From: Paraburkholderia elongata
Lineage (GTDB): Bacteria; Pseudomonadota; Gammaproteobacteria; Burkholderiales; Burkholderiaceae
Length of the DNA: 64,000 nt
Direction: 5' to 3'
Assembly: GCF_013177735.1 (NCBI RefSeq)
Contig: NZ_WOEZ01000020.1
Coordinates: forward strand, 1-64,000
The translations under genes and the position numbers were made by a program. This document shows positions 27,479-36,910 of the stretch, one piece after another (position 1 is the stretch's first letter; every line of letters begins with the position of its first letter). The notes beneath the pieces are model-generated. The model searched no databases. It saw nothing but the letters and a program-made list of their open reading frames with translations, and was not told the origin of the DNA.

Positions 27479-28456
27479 TCAAATGTCGTCTGCCCTGGGG
27501 CCACGTAGCTCGCGCACCCCGCGCCCAAGGCGCCTGCGCAACAGCGTGCGCAACGTCGCGCCGTCGACATAACCGACCGCCGTGGCAATCGCCTCAATGT
27601 CGAGGCGGCTCGTGCGAAGGAGATGAACAGCTCGCTCGACGCGAAGGTCCTGGAAGTAAGACAGCGGAGATTTTCCAAGCACAGCCTCGATGCGGCGCTG
27701 CAGTGTTCGCGTACTGGTTGCCAGGGCGTCCGCTGCTGCGTCAAGCGAAAAGCCCTCGGCGAGCCGACCTCTCGCCCAGCGCTCGAAGCGCTCGACGAGC
27801 GGATCCGCGCGCGCGAGATGATCCGGGATCATGTAGGGCGCTTGCGAAGGTCGTGCGTCCACCAGCAGATAGCGGGCTACAACCGATGCCAGATCGGGAC
27901 TCGCCTGATTCAGCAGCCAAAGAGCGAGATCGAGGTGCCCCATCGCTGCGCCCGCGGTGGTGAAGTCGCCCGACGGCACCACCATGCGAGCGCTGTCCAG
28001 CCGAACCTCCGGGTAACGCTGACGAAAAAGAGGCGCGAGCCACCACGTTGTGGTGGCTTCCTGGCCGTTCAGCAGACCCGACTCCGCCAGCACGAAAGTG
28101 CCAATGCAAGCGGTCGCGATTTTCACCCCATCCGCGTGACTTTGACGGAGCAATGCCATTGCATCGACCACGTCGCGCCGCGCGAGCGCCGGCACCAGTT
28201 GCTCCGGCATTTTTGTGGCGAGTGCCGGCACGACCAGCCAGTCCGGCCGGTCCATTGCGCTCACTGGTTTGACCGGCACGCGCATGCCCAAAGCAGTCCG
28301 CACGTCGCGCCGCATACCGATCACGTCGATTTCAAAGTGCGGGCCGACGCCGGGCTGCTGGATCGCGGCCAGATCGTTCGCGGTGGTGAAAGCGTCAAGC
28401 ACCGCGGAAAACCCCGTGTCGAACACCCCGTCGAGAGCGAGAATCGTCAACTTCAT
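27479..28456 (-). CDS. GlxA-family AraC regulator with DJ-1/PfpI domain
   Basis: 325 residues. The N-terminal DJ-1/PfpI-like domain spans about 1-170 and includes the nucleophile-elbow region KIATACIGTFVLAESGLL. The AraC HTH at about 215-315 has DALATSTRTLQRRIEAVLGK and AIATAVGYVDGATLRTLLRR. This architecture senses small metabolites and often controls amine or nitrile catabolism. The ATG at 28456 lies inside one arm of a 13-bp inverted repeat, suggesting autoregulation. Divergent from the GNAT gene at 28623. Confidence 0.9.
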   Translation of the reverse strand: MKLTILALDGVFDTGFSAVLDAFTTANDLAAIQQPGVGPHFEIDVIGMRRDVRTALGMRVPVKPVSAMDRPDWLVVPALATKMPEQLVPALARRDVVDAMALLRQSHADGVKIATACIGTFVLAESGLLNGQEATTTWWLAPLFRQRYPEVRLDSARMVVPSGDFTTAGAAMGHLDLALWLLNQASPDLASVVARYLLVDARPSQAPYMIPDHLARADPLVERFERWARGRLAEGFSLDAAADALATSTRTLQRRIEAVLGKSPLSYFQDLRVERAVHLLRTSRLDIEAIATAVGYVDGATLRTLLRRRLGRGVRELRGPRADDI

Positions 28457-28490
28457 GTCGTAAATGACTTCAAAAATGTCATTTACGACA
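28456..28490. promoter_or_regulatory. 13-bp perfect inverted repeat at GlxA-regulator start
   Basis: Arms TGTCGTAAATGAC and GTCATTTACGACA separated by 9 nt. The left arm includes the first bases of the regulator start codon, so bound protein would block its initiation. It is the only AT-rich dyad in the 170-bp space shared with the GNAT gene, so it is likely the operator for both. Confidence 0.75.
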
Positions 28491-28622
28491 ATAGTACGCA
28501 TGCACGTTCCTGTCTACAGTGGTCCTCAATCCGAACGCAACCTGTCCGCGTTGCCCGGACGACATCCTGATGAACGCCGTTTGATGGTGCAGCAGGAAGA
28601 AGAGCGGTCAAAAGGAACCGGT

Positions 28623-29330
28623 ATGAACCATTCAACACAATCTAGCCTCGATCACCCGATCTGGACGGCCCTGACAACCAGGCAGGCGCATCTGCGCCAA
28701 GGCGATCTGCTTGCCCGTCGCTACCACCCCGACGTGGCTCCGTTTGCCGCTGTGGCGTACGAAACCCCTGCGGCCTACCAGGCGCTCCACCAGCTCCTGC
28801 TGCCTCATGAGCAGGTAGCGTTGCTGTCCTTCGATCCTGTCGTTCCAATCGACACTTTGCGAGCAGAACGTATGGGAGTGGTCCATCAGATGGTAGCCAC
28901 TCGCCACGAAGCCAGAGGCGTCGACGATCAGGAAGTGATCGCCCTGAGTAACGCCGACGCGAAAGACATGCGCGATCTGGTACAGAAGACCAAACCCGGT
29001 CCTTTCGGCAAGCGAACCCACGAGATGGGCAACTACATCGGAATTCGCGACCGGGGGCGCCTCATTGCGATGGCAGGAGAACGAATGCGCCTCGACGGAT
29101 ACGTTGAGATAAGCGCGGTTTGCGTGGATGACGACTGGCGAGGCGGGGGCCTTGCTGGCCGGCTTGTGAATCTCTTGTGCAGGGAAATCGAGCGTCGTGG
29201 GGAGACTCCATTCCTGCACGTATTCAGTGACAATCAATCCGCGATCGGGCTATATGAACGTCTTGGCTTCGAGTTGCGGCGCACGTTCCTCCTTACCCTG
29301 ATCAGACATGCTGATCCAGGCGCAGCGTGA
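28623..29330 (+). CDS. GNAT-family N-acetyltransferase
   Basis: 235 residues. The acetyl-CoA motif VCVDDDWRGGGLAGRLVNLL sits at about 160-179, with FR47-like C-terminal strands (GLYERLGFELRRTFLLTLI). The N-terminal 120 residues are unlike typical small GNATs and resemble two-domain forms. Start ATG 28623 with AAAAGGA upstream; the open frame extends back into the promoter. It is divergent from the GlxA-type regulator and probably regulated by it. Substrate unknown. Confidence 0.85.
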   Translation: MNHSTQSSLDHPIWTALTTRQAHLRQGDLLARRYHPDVAPFAAVAYETPAAYQALHQLLLPHEQVALLSFDPVVPIDTLRAERMGVVHQMVATRHEARGVDDQEVIALSNADAKDMRDLVQKTKPGPFGKRTHEMGNYIGIRDRGRLIAMAGERMRLDGYVEISAVCVDDDWRGGGLAGRLVNLLCREIERRGETPFLHVFSDNQSAIGLYERLGFELRRTFLLTLIRHADPGAA

Positions 29331-29566
29331 TGCGATTTTCCTGTTGGTGCATCGAGGACGTATGCCCGCTCGCTTGCGCCGGCACGAATACCCGGGGTCG
29401 ACGGAGGTCTGATGTGTGCCGAAAATCGGTCATTCGGGCGGTTACAGTGGATGTCTCCTGCTGGTCGGTCACTCCCGGTCAGGGATCGGCCGAGGTCGTT
29501 GAACGAGCCACAAGCGAGCGACCGCTGGTGCCTGACAAGTTCGATGCGGCTAGCGTACGTCGGTCT

Positions 29567-31264
29567 CTAATCCCATTTGCAATGCTTCTTTACAATTTCA
29601 TTTATGGCATGACGGTAGTTGAGAAACGCATTTGGCCCGACGCTTTCACGCAAGGACTTCTGCTCCGCTTCACCTAGGTTGGCCATATATGGTCCGGCGG
29701 CAACGACAAGGGCGATGGCGTCGATAATCTTCGGTTCTTTATAATAGACAGAATGAACCAATTCAAATTCTAGCGCGGCTAACAGGTCGTTGATTGAGGA
29801 GGATGAAGCACAAGTACCCAATCCGTCCCTGTAGGCTTCCAGCAATCCAGTTGCAATCTGTGCTGCCTGTAGCTTCTGATCCGCCAGAATCGTTCGAATA
29901 AAACTTGAGGGAATCGGAATTGGACAGAGATTCATCTCTCGTCCGCTCAGGACTTTGTGTTCGACCCAGTGATGCAGATATTCTTCTCCAATCGTGACAT
30001 TTTTCATGTGGCCTGGGTTGCCAAGTAAGCCAAGAGACACAGCCCTAAGCGTTTTCCAAGCTTGAGCGAGTAGCAGAGGAGTCACAACTCGGACGACAAT
30101 GCTTCGGCAAGCTCGAAGCAGCACGAGAAGCAGCCGCCACGGAAGCTCCAGGCATTCGACAACAAACTGAACGCGGACAAAGGAAACAGCTAGAATGTAT
30201 GCGGCGGGGATGAATACTAACGCCGCGTTATCGAGCCACCACTCCCTATGGGGCAGCAGTCGCAGCACAGTAAGGAATCCGATCGCGTACGAGAGCCATA
30301 CCAATAGGTAAATTGGATGACTCAGGCTGCGGGTATATACGGCCTGGTCGATATTAAAAGCCACTTGCAAGGCGTTGAGGATCGAAGGGCGAAGTCCATC
30401 TTTGTCCTTTGCAAGTGGATTCTGCATTGTGTTTACTGCCTTAAGAAATGACTGTGCTTCGTCGAATTCGCTATAGAAATGAAAGATTTTTGGATATATT
30501 GGGTAATACTCACCTTCAGGCCCAGGGACGCTCTTCCAGCTAGCAGTCATAGCGCCAATGAAGACCATAATTAATTCAAAAAAAACGTTCAAACAAAATG
30601 CTAAAGCGGCTAAAGCAATCATAGTCCCCACAATAAAAACGTGGCGACCCGGAACACGCAAAAATGCATTTAAGGTCTCGGAATCGTGTGCAAGCGCGAC
30701 TCCAATGAACAGAAGTGTCGCAAGACACAGAAATCGACCCACGCGACCGGTTTTGTAACTAATTACGGGGCAACCCAAGAGAGTAATTGACCTACACGTC
30801 TCGTCCAAGCCAAAAAGACGAAAGGCTTCGAGCGCCACATTTCCGCCGTGGCTGTGGGCAACGATGTGGCAGTGCCACCCAGCGTCTTTGAGGTCGCGAA
30901 CTTCTCGCGCGAGCGCCTTGGCTGCAAAAAGCCTAGACAACCAGTCGTTTCGACCATCCCAGTGGAAAACCGCGCCATCATCTGGCAGGTGACTCCAGCA
31001 ACGAGGGTTGGAGTGCAGCGTTTCCAGCGATCTATCGAGGGCTTTGCAAAACTCGCTTCCCCTTTGGTACCACTGAACTACACCTTCTTTCGGCGCTGCG
31101 AAGGTTCCGTGGACGAGGATAACGGTATGCCGTTCCTCACGATCAGGCGCCCCTGCATGATCTGTCTCAGTATTGACCGAGTCCATTGCGGGTGGACGGC
31201 TCCCCCGTATCCAGGCGAACGAGCGATCCCATACATTGAGAAGCCTGCCGAATAATATAAGCAT
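29567..31264 (-). CDS. Membrane-embedded alpha/beta hydrolase of unknown role
   Basis: 565 residues. An N-terminal alpha/beta hydrolase half has HTVILVHGTFAAPKEG (oxyanion strand) and the nucleophile elbow VAHSHGGN with catalytic Ser. Four to five hydrophobic segments follow (for example FLCLATLLFIGVALA, VFIVGTMIALAALAFCLNVF, AIGFLTVLRLL, AALVFIPAAYILAVSFV), then a helical soluble C-terminus of about 180 residues. The gene is clearly AT-richer than its surroundings, a sign of recent transfer. The start is uncertain (ATG 31264, GTG 31276 or ATG 31186; none has a strong ribosome-binding site). It stands alone. Confidence 0.75.
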   Translation of the reverse strand: MLILFGRLLNVWDRSFAWIRGSRPPAMDSVNTETDHAGAPDREERHTVILVHGTFAAPKEGVVQWYQRGSEFCKALDRSLETLHSNPRCWSHLPDDGAVFHWDGRNDWLSRLFAAKALAREVRDLKDAGWHCHIVAHSHGGNVALEAFRLFGLDETCRSITLLGCPVISYKTGRVGRFLCLATLLFIGVALAHDSETLNAFLRVPGRHVFIVGTMIALAALAFCLNVFFELIMVFIGAMTASWKSVPGPEGEYYPIYPKIFHFYSEFDEAQSFLKAVNTMQNPLAKDKDGLRPSILNALQVAFNIDQAVYTRSLSHPIYLLVWLSYAIGFLTVLRLLPHREWWLDNAALVFIPAAYILAVSFVRVQFVVECLELPWRLLLVLLRACRSIVVRVVTPLLLAQAWKTLRAVSLGLLGNPGHMKNVTIGEEYLHHWVEHKVLSGREMNLCPIPIPSSFIRTILADQKLQAAQIATGLLEAYRDGLGTCASSSSINDLLAALEFELVHSVYYKEPKIIDAIALVVAAGPYMANLGEAEQKSLRESVGPNAFLNYRHAINEIVKKHCKWD

Positions 31265-31276
31265 GGGTCGGTGCAC

Positions 31277-31711
31277 TACGCTGGACTGGGCTACGCGGCT
31301 CGGTATCGGCAGGATCTTACGGGCCGGAGCGCGCTTTCTGTGCGCTCGAACACATTTAGGCTTACGTACGTCGCGAGCTGTCTCTTCAGTGAATGAAATG
31401 CGACATCACGCACAGGTGACCAAGCCTTATGCTCGGCCGAGCGGAGGTATCAATTGGAAGTTGACGTGGGACATTGGCGGAACCAAAGCGGACGCTCAGG
31501 GCTTGGATGCCAATGTCTCCTCTGGGCCGCGCTGAGACCCCGCCACTTCGCGCTCGCGTGCACCCACGGCCGCGTAGTCTGTCGAGCTGAAATGGTTGTC
31601 CCAGCCCGACTCCCGTCGAAGTCGGCCGACCGGCCCTCGCCGGAGAATGATTTATTGCGGTCTACGTGAACGGACGCCATTCGCGCCATACATCCATCGT
31701 GCCTTCACGAC
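31277..31711. other. Intergenic stretch, nothing convincing
   Basis: Open frames of 60-80 codons exist on both strands, overlapping each other, with no ribosome-binding site or family resemblance. Confidence 0.35.
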
Positions 31712-31894
31712 GTGGAGAGAGTCGTAGAATATTGCTGTGGATCGTTTTCCGGCGCCCTCCTCGAGCGCCGGACCGGCAAGGGTTACCTCGCCCGACGCGA
31801 TCGACGAGTCGAACCGGTGCTTGGCCGTCCCGAACTGACGAGCCGCGTCTACGAGGTCGAGCCGGTCGATCATGAGTTTAAGGAGGCGACATGA
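31712..31894 (+). CDS. Possible small ORF coupled to the next one
   Basis: 60 codons from a GTG. No recognised family. Its only support is that it ends in ATGA overlapping the start of the well-preceded small gene at 31891 and that its C-terminal codons carry that gene's ribosome-binding site. No ribosome-binding site of its own is evident. It may instead be non-coding. Confidence 0.25.
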   Translation: MERVVEYCCGSFSGALLERRTGKGYLARRDRRVEPVLGRPELTSRVYEVEPVDHEFKEAT

Positions 31895-32076
31895 ACGCAG
31901 TGTGCCCGCTGCACGGGCCAACGAAAATCATCCGCACGAATGCCTACGGGTTTCCGGTCTATGCGTGCTGCTGCGACGACGTGACCTATGTGACGCCCCC
32001 GGATGCGTGTACGAGGGCACCGACGCAACGCGGACGTGACCCGCAACCCGAACAACCGAAGACGAGGAAAGAATGA
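31891..32076 (+). CDS. Small Cys-rich protein, 61 aa
   Basis: Preceded by a strong AAGGAGG at 5 nt. The first half has a Cys/His pattern (CPLHG, then YACCCDD) suggestive of metal binding; the tail is basic and Pro/Gln-rich. No family recognised. Real initiation signals make it more credible than the other small frames around it. Confidence 0.5.
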   Translation: MNAVCPLHGPTKIIRTNAYGFPVYACCCDDVTYVTPPDACTRAPTQRGRDPQPEQPKTRKE

Positions 32077-32231
32077 TACTGACGATCAAGCCTGCTGCCA
32101 TGTGGTGACAGGCAGTCCGCAGTATGTGGACCGGCCGCGGCACGAGGTCGGACAAGTTTGTCAGCTTGCCGTACTCGGACGGTGCCTGCGTGAGCCACTT
32201 CAAGCGCGCTAACAGCGCCAACGTCGTAGAC

Positions 32232-32319
32232 CGTTGAGGGTTGTTGGACGCCTGCCGGCACGCGTCGCCGCATGCTCACAGTCATGGCGGTCACGGCAGG
32301 CATCCAACAACCCTCAACG
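32232..32319. repeat. Long near-perfect hairpin
   Basis: Inverted repeat with 26-bp arms (32232-32257 and 32294-32319) matching at 25 of 26 positions and a 36-bp loop that itself has a weaker dyad (CCGCATG/CATGGCGG). It lies between the small Cys-rich gene and the end of the secreted propeller gene. No T run, so not a simple intrinsic terminator. It could be a structured RNA or a small non-autonomous element. Confidence 0.8.
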
Positions 32320-32385
32320 AACTCTCCCCAGTCATGGACCGATGCCTTGAGCCGCCGCCCCAATCGCGGCGACTCAGGCGCATCG

Positions 32386-34371
32386 TCAATTCACGCTGAA
32401 TGGCGACACCACCATCGTCTTCGTCGCACTCACCCCGGTCCTGGTCAATGCTGGCGGCGTCCAGCGATACACCACAATGCTCGAGCCGTTGTAGTTGTCC
32501 TTCGTCACCTCATATTCGCCGGTCGAACGCCGATACGCCCGAAGTCCATACATCGAGTCCACGTCGTTGCCGACGTCGACTTTGTTTGGGTTGCTATTGA
32601 CGAGCGTGATGTCGAGCTGTCCCGTCGTGAGGTTGAAGGCATCAATATTCGGCACGGTATGTACGTAGCCCACAAACAGATAATTGCCGGCGGCCGCAAT
32701 GGATTTGGGATTCGCGCCAGTGAGATTGATCACTGGGTTCGGCGTGCTCCTGTTGCCGGCCAGCCAGCCGTGATAGACCTCGACGCGCGATCCGACCGCC
32801 GTCCAGTCCGTGCTGCCGGTTGCCCCTTGCGTGAGAATCATCGTGTCGCTGTCAGGCAGGTAGACGATCCGCGTCAGTTGCGAGATTGTGCGCGGGATCG
32901 GCGTCGTGATCGCGGCACCCCAGACCGGTTTGCCGCTCGCATCGAAACCGGTCAGCGGATAGTGAGAAATGACGTTGGTTTTGTCGAGACCCGCCCAGAT
33001 ATCGCCCTTGCTATCCAGGCAGAAACCATTGCGGACTCTCGCCGTCGTACCGAAGGACGTTCCCGGCAACGTGCTATCCGGAATCGCAATGTACCCGCTC
33101 GCCGGGTTGAAGTGGAAAAAGTAGAAGGTATCGGGGTTCTGGCTCGCAGCGACGAGTATCCGGTGGCCGCCCACGCTGGCGACCTGAGCGAATTGTTCGC
33201 CGCGTTCGTGGTCGGCGAGATTGATCCGCGGATCGGACGGATAGGTGATCGGATCGATTGTGTTGGCAACGAAGGTGCCTCCCGCGGTACCCGAATAGAT
33301 GTTCGTTCCGCCGTAGAAGATCGCCCCGTCGGTGGCTGGGTCCGGTGCCGCGTTGCCCTCAAAGTTCACCGACTGGAGCTGCCAGCGCAGAACCCCGGTT
33401 CCGTCGTACGCGTGGATGTCGGTGCCGCCGTTGCGGCCGAGGTCCCATGACCCGCCCCACGGGTTGTTCAGGACATAGAGGTTGCGCGCGGAATCCCTGC
33501 CGATGCCGGTGACGCGCGTAAAGCGCCTGTCGCCCACCTGCCCTTTGATGCCAGTGACCGTATTGAGGAAGCCGCCTTGAACACCAAACGTACCCACAGC
33601 ATAAGGTGCGCCGGACACGTCATAGATCTTGATGTTCATGTCCGGCCCCTCGTCGCCGATCCATAACTGCCCGCTGGACGAGTCAAAATACAGCGAAGAT
33701 GATTGCGCTTTGGCCGGCAACTGGATGGTGTTTCGCCGTTCGCCGGTCGGGCTGAACTGGATCACAGCGCCCGTGCTGTGTTGCGCGACCCAGATGTTGC
33801 CGCCCGCGTCCACCGCGAGCGCGCCCGGCCCTGCCACGCTGATATCGCGCAGCCAGACACCGGACGTCGTGAACACGCGCACGCGGTTGCCTGGGAAATC
33901 GCTCGCGTAGAGCAGCGAGCCGGACGTCGCGAGTCCGGTGACGACATCCGCGAGGCGTTCGGTAGTCGTCGCGCTTACCGTGATAAGCAGGTCGCGCGTG
34001 CGGCTTGTCCGGTCGTATCGGCCAACCTTGCCGCTTCCATACATGGCGTTGAACTGCAGCGCAGCGAATAGCGAGGTCGAGTTGCCGGTGATCGCGCCAC
34101 CCTGAAACTCGCCGTGCGCCCCGATTGAGCCGATGTTCTGTCCGTTCTGATAGATCGCGATGCCGCCTTCGCCTTCGTCCCACATTGACGCGGTATAGAT
34201 CACCCCATCTGATGCCACCCACATCGAGCGGGCCACATTGCCCACCCGAGTCGCGGCCGTGCCATGTGTGTTGGCCACCCAACCGGTAGAGTATTGAGCT
34301 TCGCAAACGGACGCAGCCGCTGCGCTCAGCATTACCGCGACGAACGCGGTACAGAGTCCTTTGAAAACCAT
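32386..34371 (-). CDS. Secreted NHL-like beta-propeller protein
   Basis: 661 residues with a Sec signal (FVAVMLSAAAASVCEAQ, cut before YST). The rest is built from repeated strand patterns typical of NHL/SMP-30 propellers (ISVAGPGALAVDAGGNIWVA, SSGQLWIGDEGPDM, RVTGIGRDSARNLYVL, GFCLDSKGDIWAGLD). No enzymatic motif recognised. Probably extracytoplasmic binding or scaffolding. ATG 34371 chosen for the signal peptide; ribosome-binding site weak. Divergent from the sigma-54 activator gene. An inverted repeat lies in its promoter region at 34425. Confidence 0.8.
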   Translation of the reverse strand: MVFKGLCTAFVAVMLSAAAASVCEAQYSTGWVANTHGTAATRVGNVARSMWVASDGVIYTASMWDEGEGGIAIYQNGQNIGSIGAHGEFQGGAITGNSTSLFAALQFNAMYGSGKVGRYDRTSRTRDLLITVSATTTERLADVVTGLATSGSLLYASDFPGNRVRVFTTSGVWLRDISVAGPGALAVDAGGNIWVAQHSTGAVIQFSPTGERRNTIQLPAKAQSSSLYFDSSSGQLWIGDEGPDMNIKIYDVSGAPYAVGTFGVQGGFLNTVTGIKGQVGDRRFTRVTGIGRDSARNLYVLNNPWGGSWDLGRNGGTDIHAYDGTGVLRWQLQSVNFEGNAAPDPATDGAIFYGGTNIYSGTAGGTFVANTIDPITYPSDPRINLADHERGEQFAQVASVGGHRILVAASQNPDTFYFFHFNPASGYIAIPDSTLPGTSFGTTARVRNGFCLDSKGDIWAGLDKTNVISHYPLTGFDASGKPVWGAAITTPIPRTISQLTRIVYLPDSDTMILTQGATGSTDWTAVGSRVEVYHGWLAGNRSTPNPVINLTGANPKSIAAAGNYLFVGYVHTVPNIDAFNLTTGQLDITLVNSNPNKVDVGNDVDSMYGLRAYRRSTGEYEVTKDNYNGSSIVVYRWTPPALTRTGVSATKTMVVSPFSVN

Positions 34372-34424
34372 GAGGGATGTTTCTCGATCGCACGCCGTGC
34401 AGTACAGGCGTCCATAGTGCGGTG

Positions 34425-34440
34425 TTGCCAACCCTGGCAA
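34425..34440. promoter_or_regulatory. Inverted repeat in NHL-gene promoter region
   Basis: TTGCCA-N4-TGGCAA, 54 bp before the ATG of the propeller gene, in the space shared with the sigma-54 activator. It has the same size and spacing (6-4-6) as the activator palindrome at 34591 but different bases. Probable operator of an unidentified regulator. Confidence 0.45.
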
Positions 34441-34590
34441 ACTTGGAGTCCGAATCCTGACGATTTGAGCCCGTGCGTCGCGAAGCGTGCGACGTGACGC
34501 GTCGAATTGGTCTGGGATGTCGTCTGAGTTAACGGCGGTGCGCGGCGCGAGTTGAGCGATTTTTCAACTGGACCATGAGATCCGCGTGAT

Positions 34591-34615
34591 TGGCGAGATA
34601 TCGCCAATGGCGATA
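34591..34615. promoter_or_regulatory. Palindrome plus half site upstream of sigma-54 activator
   Basis: Perfect 6-4-6 palindrome TGGCGAGATATCGCCA at 34591-34606 followed by a repeated half site TGGCGATA at 34608-34615. A near-identical sequence stands upstream of the aldehyde dehydrogenase at 36845-36867. Likely the binding site (UAS) of the activator itself. Confidence 0.7.
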
Positions 34616-34664
34616 TGCTGAAACCAGCGCGCAGTCCCGTCGCTCTCACGCCGACAGGTGTCTC

Positions 34665-36806
34665 ATGGATGCTTTCACCAAAGAACCGCTGCTTGCCACA
34701 CTGAATCTGATTGCGGCGCACTCCTGGTACGCGAACCAGTCCGGCGCCTTCACGTTCCTGAACGAACGATGCGCGGATTACCTAGGCCTTGCGAGTGACG
34801 ATCCCCTTCGGTTCGGCATCGAAACTGGCGCGGCGTGGGACTCCCACATCGCGTGGCTGCATCCAGACGATCACGACGAGGCACGCAATGTCTGGTCAAA
34901 GTGCGTCGGATTGGGCTCTGCCGGTGAGGTGACTTTTCGAGTACGTAACGCAGAAGGCGGATACCGCTGGTTCCACTGTCGCGCCGAACCTCTTCTGGCT
35001 AAGGATGGAACGCTCCAGGGTTGGATCGGCATCAATTTCGATGTTGAAGAACGCAAGCAAGCCGAGTTTTATCTCGCGGAAGGCGAGCGGCTCGGGCGTT
35101 CGGGTAGCTGGGCATTCAACGCCGGCCGCTTCGAATACTGGTCCGGCGGGCTGTTTCAGATCCACGGCCTCGAGCCGGGCGACAAAGCGCCGACCATTCC
35201 AGAATACATTGCGCTCGTGCACCCGGAAGATCGGGACTTTATGTCGCAAGCAATTCAAAAGATGCTCGCGGACCATGAGGCCTTCGACTTTACGAAACGG
35301 ATCGTGCAGCCCAACGGAACGACTCGTCATATCCGTTGCGTCGGCACGCCCGTGAGCGAAGGAGGGAGTTTCCGGCGCTTCGTCGGGATAGGGATGGATG
35401 TAACGGAGCAGGAGCGATTGACTCAGGCGCTGCGCGAGCGCGAGGAGGAACTTCAGCAGATATTGGATCTCACGCCGCAACTCATAGCGGTATTGGGGCC
35501 CCGACGCGAGCGCCTTTATGCAAACCGCACGGCGCTTGCTTATCTCGGCGCAAGTCTCGAGGAGTGGAGGCAGCGCGACACCAGCTTCGAAGTTCAACCG
35601 GACGATCTCGCCCGACACGCTGCGCTTGCAGAGCGTGCGTTGTCGGGCGGCTCTGCTTACGAGCTGGAAGTTCGGATACGCAATAGCGAGGGAATCTATC
35701 GCTGGCTTCTGGCCCGTTACAACCCGCTACGCGATGACAAGGGACAAATCATCCGTTGGTATATTGCATGTACCGATATTGACGACCGCAAGCGGGACGA
35801 GGAGAGGCTGCAACAAGAAAACGTCGCGCTTCGTCAGGAGATCGACAAGGCCTCAATGTTCGAAGAGATCGTGGGGAAGTCGCTCGCGCTGACCGGCGTG
35901 CTGTCACGCGTGTCCAAGGTTGCAGCCAGCGACTCGACCGTTCTGATCACCGGCGAGACCGGGACCGGAAAGGAGCTTATTGCCCGTGCGATTCACCGAC
36001 GATCAAGTCGCTCCTCAAGGGCATTTGTTGCCGTGAATTGTGCCGCCATCCCGCGCGAACTGATTGCCTCGGAACTGTTCGGGCATGAGAAGGGAGCCTT
36101 CACGGGCGCCACACAACGGCGCCTGGGCCGCTTCGAGCTCGCCGACGGCGGAACGATATTTCTCGATGAGGTCGCAGAGCTGTTGCCTGGCATGCAGGCC
36201 GCGCTGCTGAGGATGCTGCAGGAACGGGAGTTCGAGCGCGTCGGGGGGCGGGAGGCAATCCGCGTCGACGTTCGCGTCATTGCCGCCACGAATCGCGATC
36301 TGGAGGAAGCAGTCGCTGCCGGAACTTTCCGCCAGGATCTCTTCTATCGTCTCAACGTTTTCCCCGTCGAGATGCCCCCGCTGCGGGAACGCGGAGACGA
36401 CATTCCGCCGCTCGTGGCGTACTTCATCGATCGCTACGCGCGGAAGATGGGCAAGTCGTTCCGGCACGTCAACAAGTGGACACTCGATCGCCTGAAGGCC
36501 TATCCGTGGCCGGGGAATGTGCGCGAACTGCAGAACGTGATCGAGCGGTCGGTGATCGTCTGCGATTCCGATGAATTCATGATCGACGAGAGCTGGCTGT
36601 CGGCGAGCCCGCCACTCAATAGCCGGGTTGTCCTGCCATCGACGCTCGCTGCTCATGAGAAGACGATCATCGAGGAGGCGCTGCGCGCCTGCGGCGGGCG
36701 GGTCTTCGGACCCACAGGGGCGGCGACGCGGCTCGGCATTCCGCGCTCGACGCTCGAATCGAAAATCCGCGCGCTGAGGATCGACAAGAGCCGCTTTCGG
36801 CACTGA
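34665..36806 (+). CDS. PAS-domain sigma-54-dependent transcriptional activator
   Basis: 713 residues. Three tandem PAS/PAC domains (about 8-125, 135-255, 260-380; PAC-type ends such as [20 protein letters not shown]) sense a signal. The AAA+ domain has Walker A GETGTGKE at about 430, the sigma-54 contact loop GAFTGA at about 476, and the following [16 protein letters not shown]. The C-terminal Fis-type HTH ends [23 protein letters not shown] 34665 begins the first PAS domain. It probably activates the aldehyde dehydrogenase-SDR operon downstream through the shared palindromes and a -24/-12 promoter. Confidence 0.93.
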   Translation: MDAFTKEPLLATLNLIAAHSWYANQSGAFTFLNERCADYLGLASDDPLRFGIETGAAWDSHIAWLHPDDHDEARNVWSKCVGLGSAGEVTFRVRNAEGGYRWFHCRAEPLLAKDGTLQGWIGINFDVEERKQAEFYLAEGERLGRSGSWAFNAGRFEYWSGGLFQIHGLEPGDKAPTIPEYIALVHPEDRDFMSQAIQKMLADHEAFDFTKRIVQPNGTTRHIRCVGTPVSEGGSFRRFVGIGMDVTEQERLTQALREREEELQQILDLTPQLIAVLGPRRERLYANRTALAYLGASLEEWRQRDTSFEVQPDDLARHAALAERALSGGSAYELEVRIRNSEGIYRWLLARYNPLRDDKGQIIRWYIACTDIDDRKRDEERLQQENVALRQEIDKASMFEEIVGKSLALTGVLSRVSKVAASDSTVLITGETGTGKELIARAIHRRSSRSSRAFVAVNCAAIPRELIASELFGHEKGAFTGATQRRLGRFELADGGTIFLDEVAELLPGMQAALLRMLQEREFERVGGREAIRVDVRVIAATNRDLEEAVAAGTFRQDLFYRLNVFPVEMPPLRERGDDIPPLVAYFIDRYARKMGKSFRHVNKWTLDRLKAYPWPGNVRELQNVIERSVIVCDSDEFMIDESWLSASPPLNSRVVLPSTLAAHEKTIIEEALRACGGRVFGPTGAATRLGIPRSTLESKIRALRIDKSRFRH

Positions 36807-36844
36807 CCGGCGAAAGCTTGGTCGGCCAGCTGTTGTACCGAAGT

Positions 36845-36867
36845 TCGCCATTGACGAGATATCGCCA
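36845..36867. promoter_or_regulatory. Activator binding site upstream of aldehyde dehydrogenase operon
   Basis: TCGCCA half site at 36845 followed by TGACGAGATATCGCCA at 36852-36867, one base different from the palindrome at 34591. It lies 44 bp upstream of the -24 element, close for a sigma-54 UAS, though such sites usually sit farther away. Confidence 0.65.
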
Positions 36868-36910
36868 CTGCACCGCACCGAAACACGCTTTAGATTCAAT
36901 ACCTTACCGT

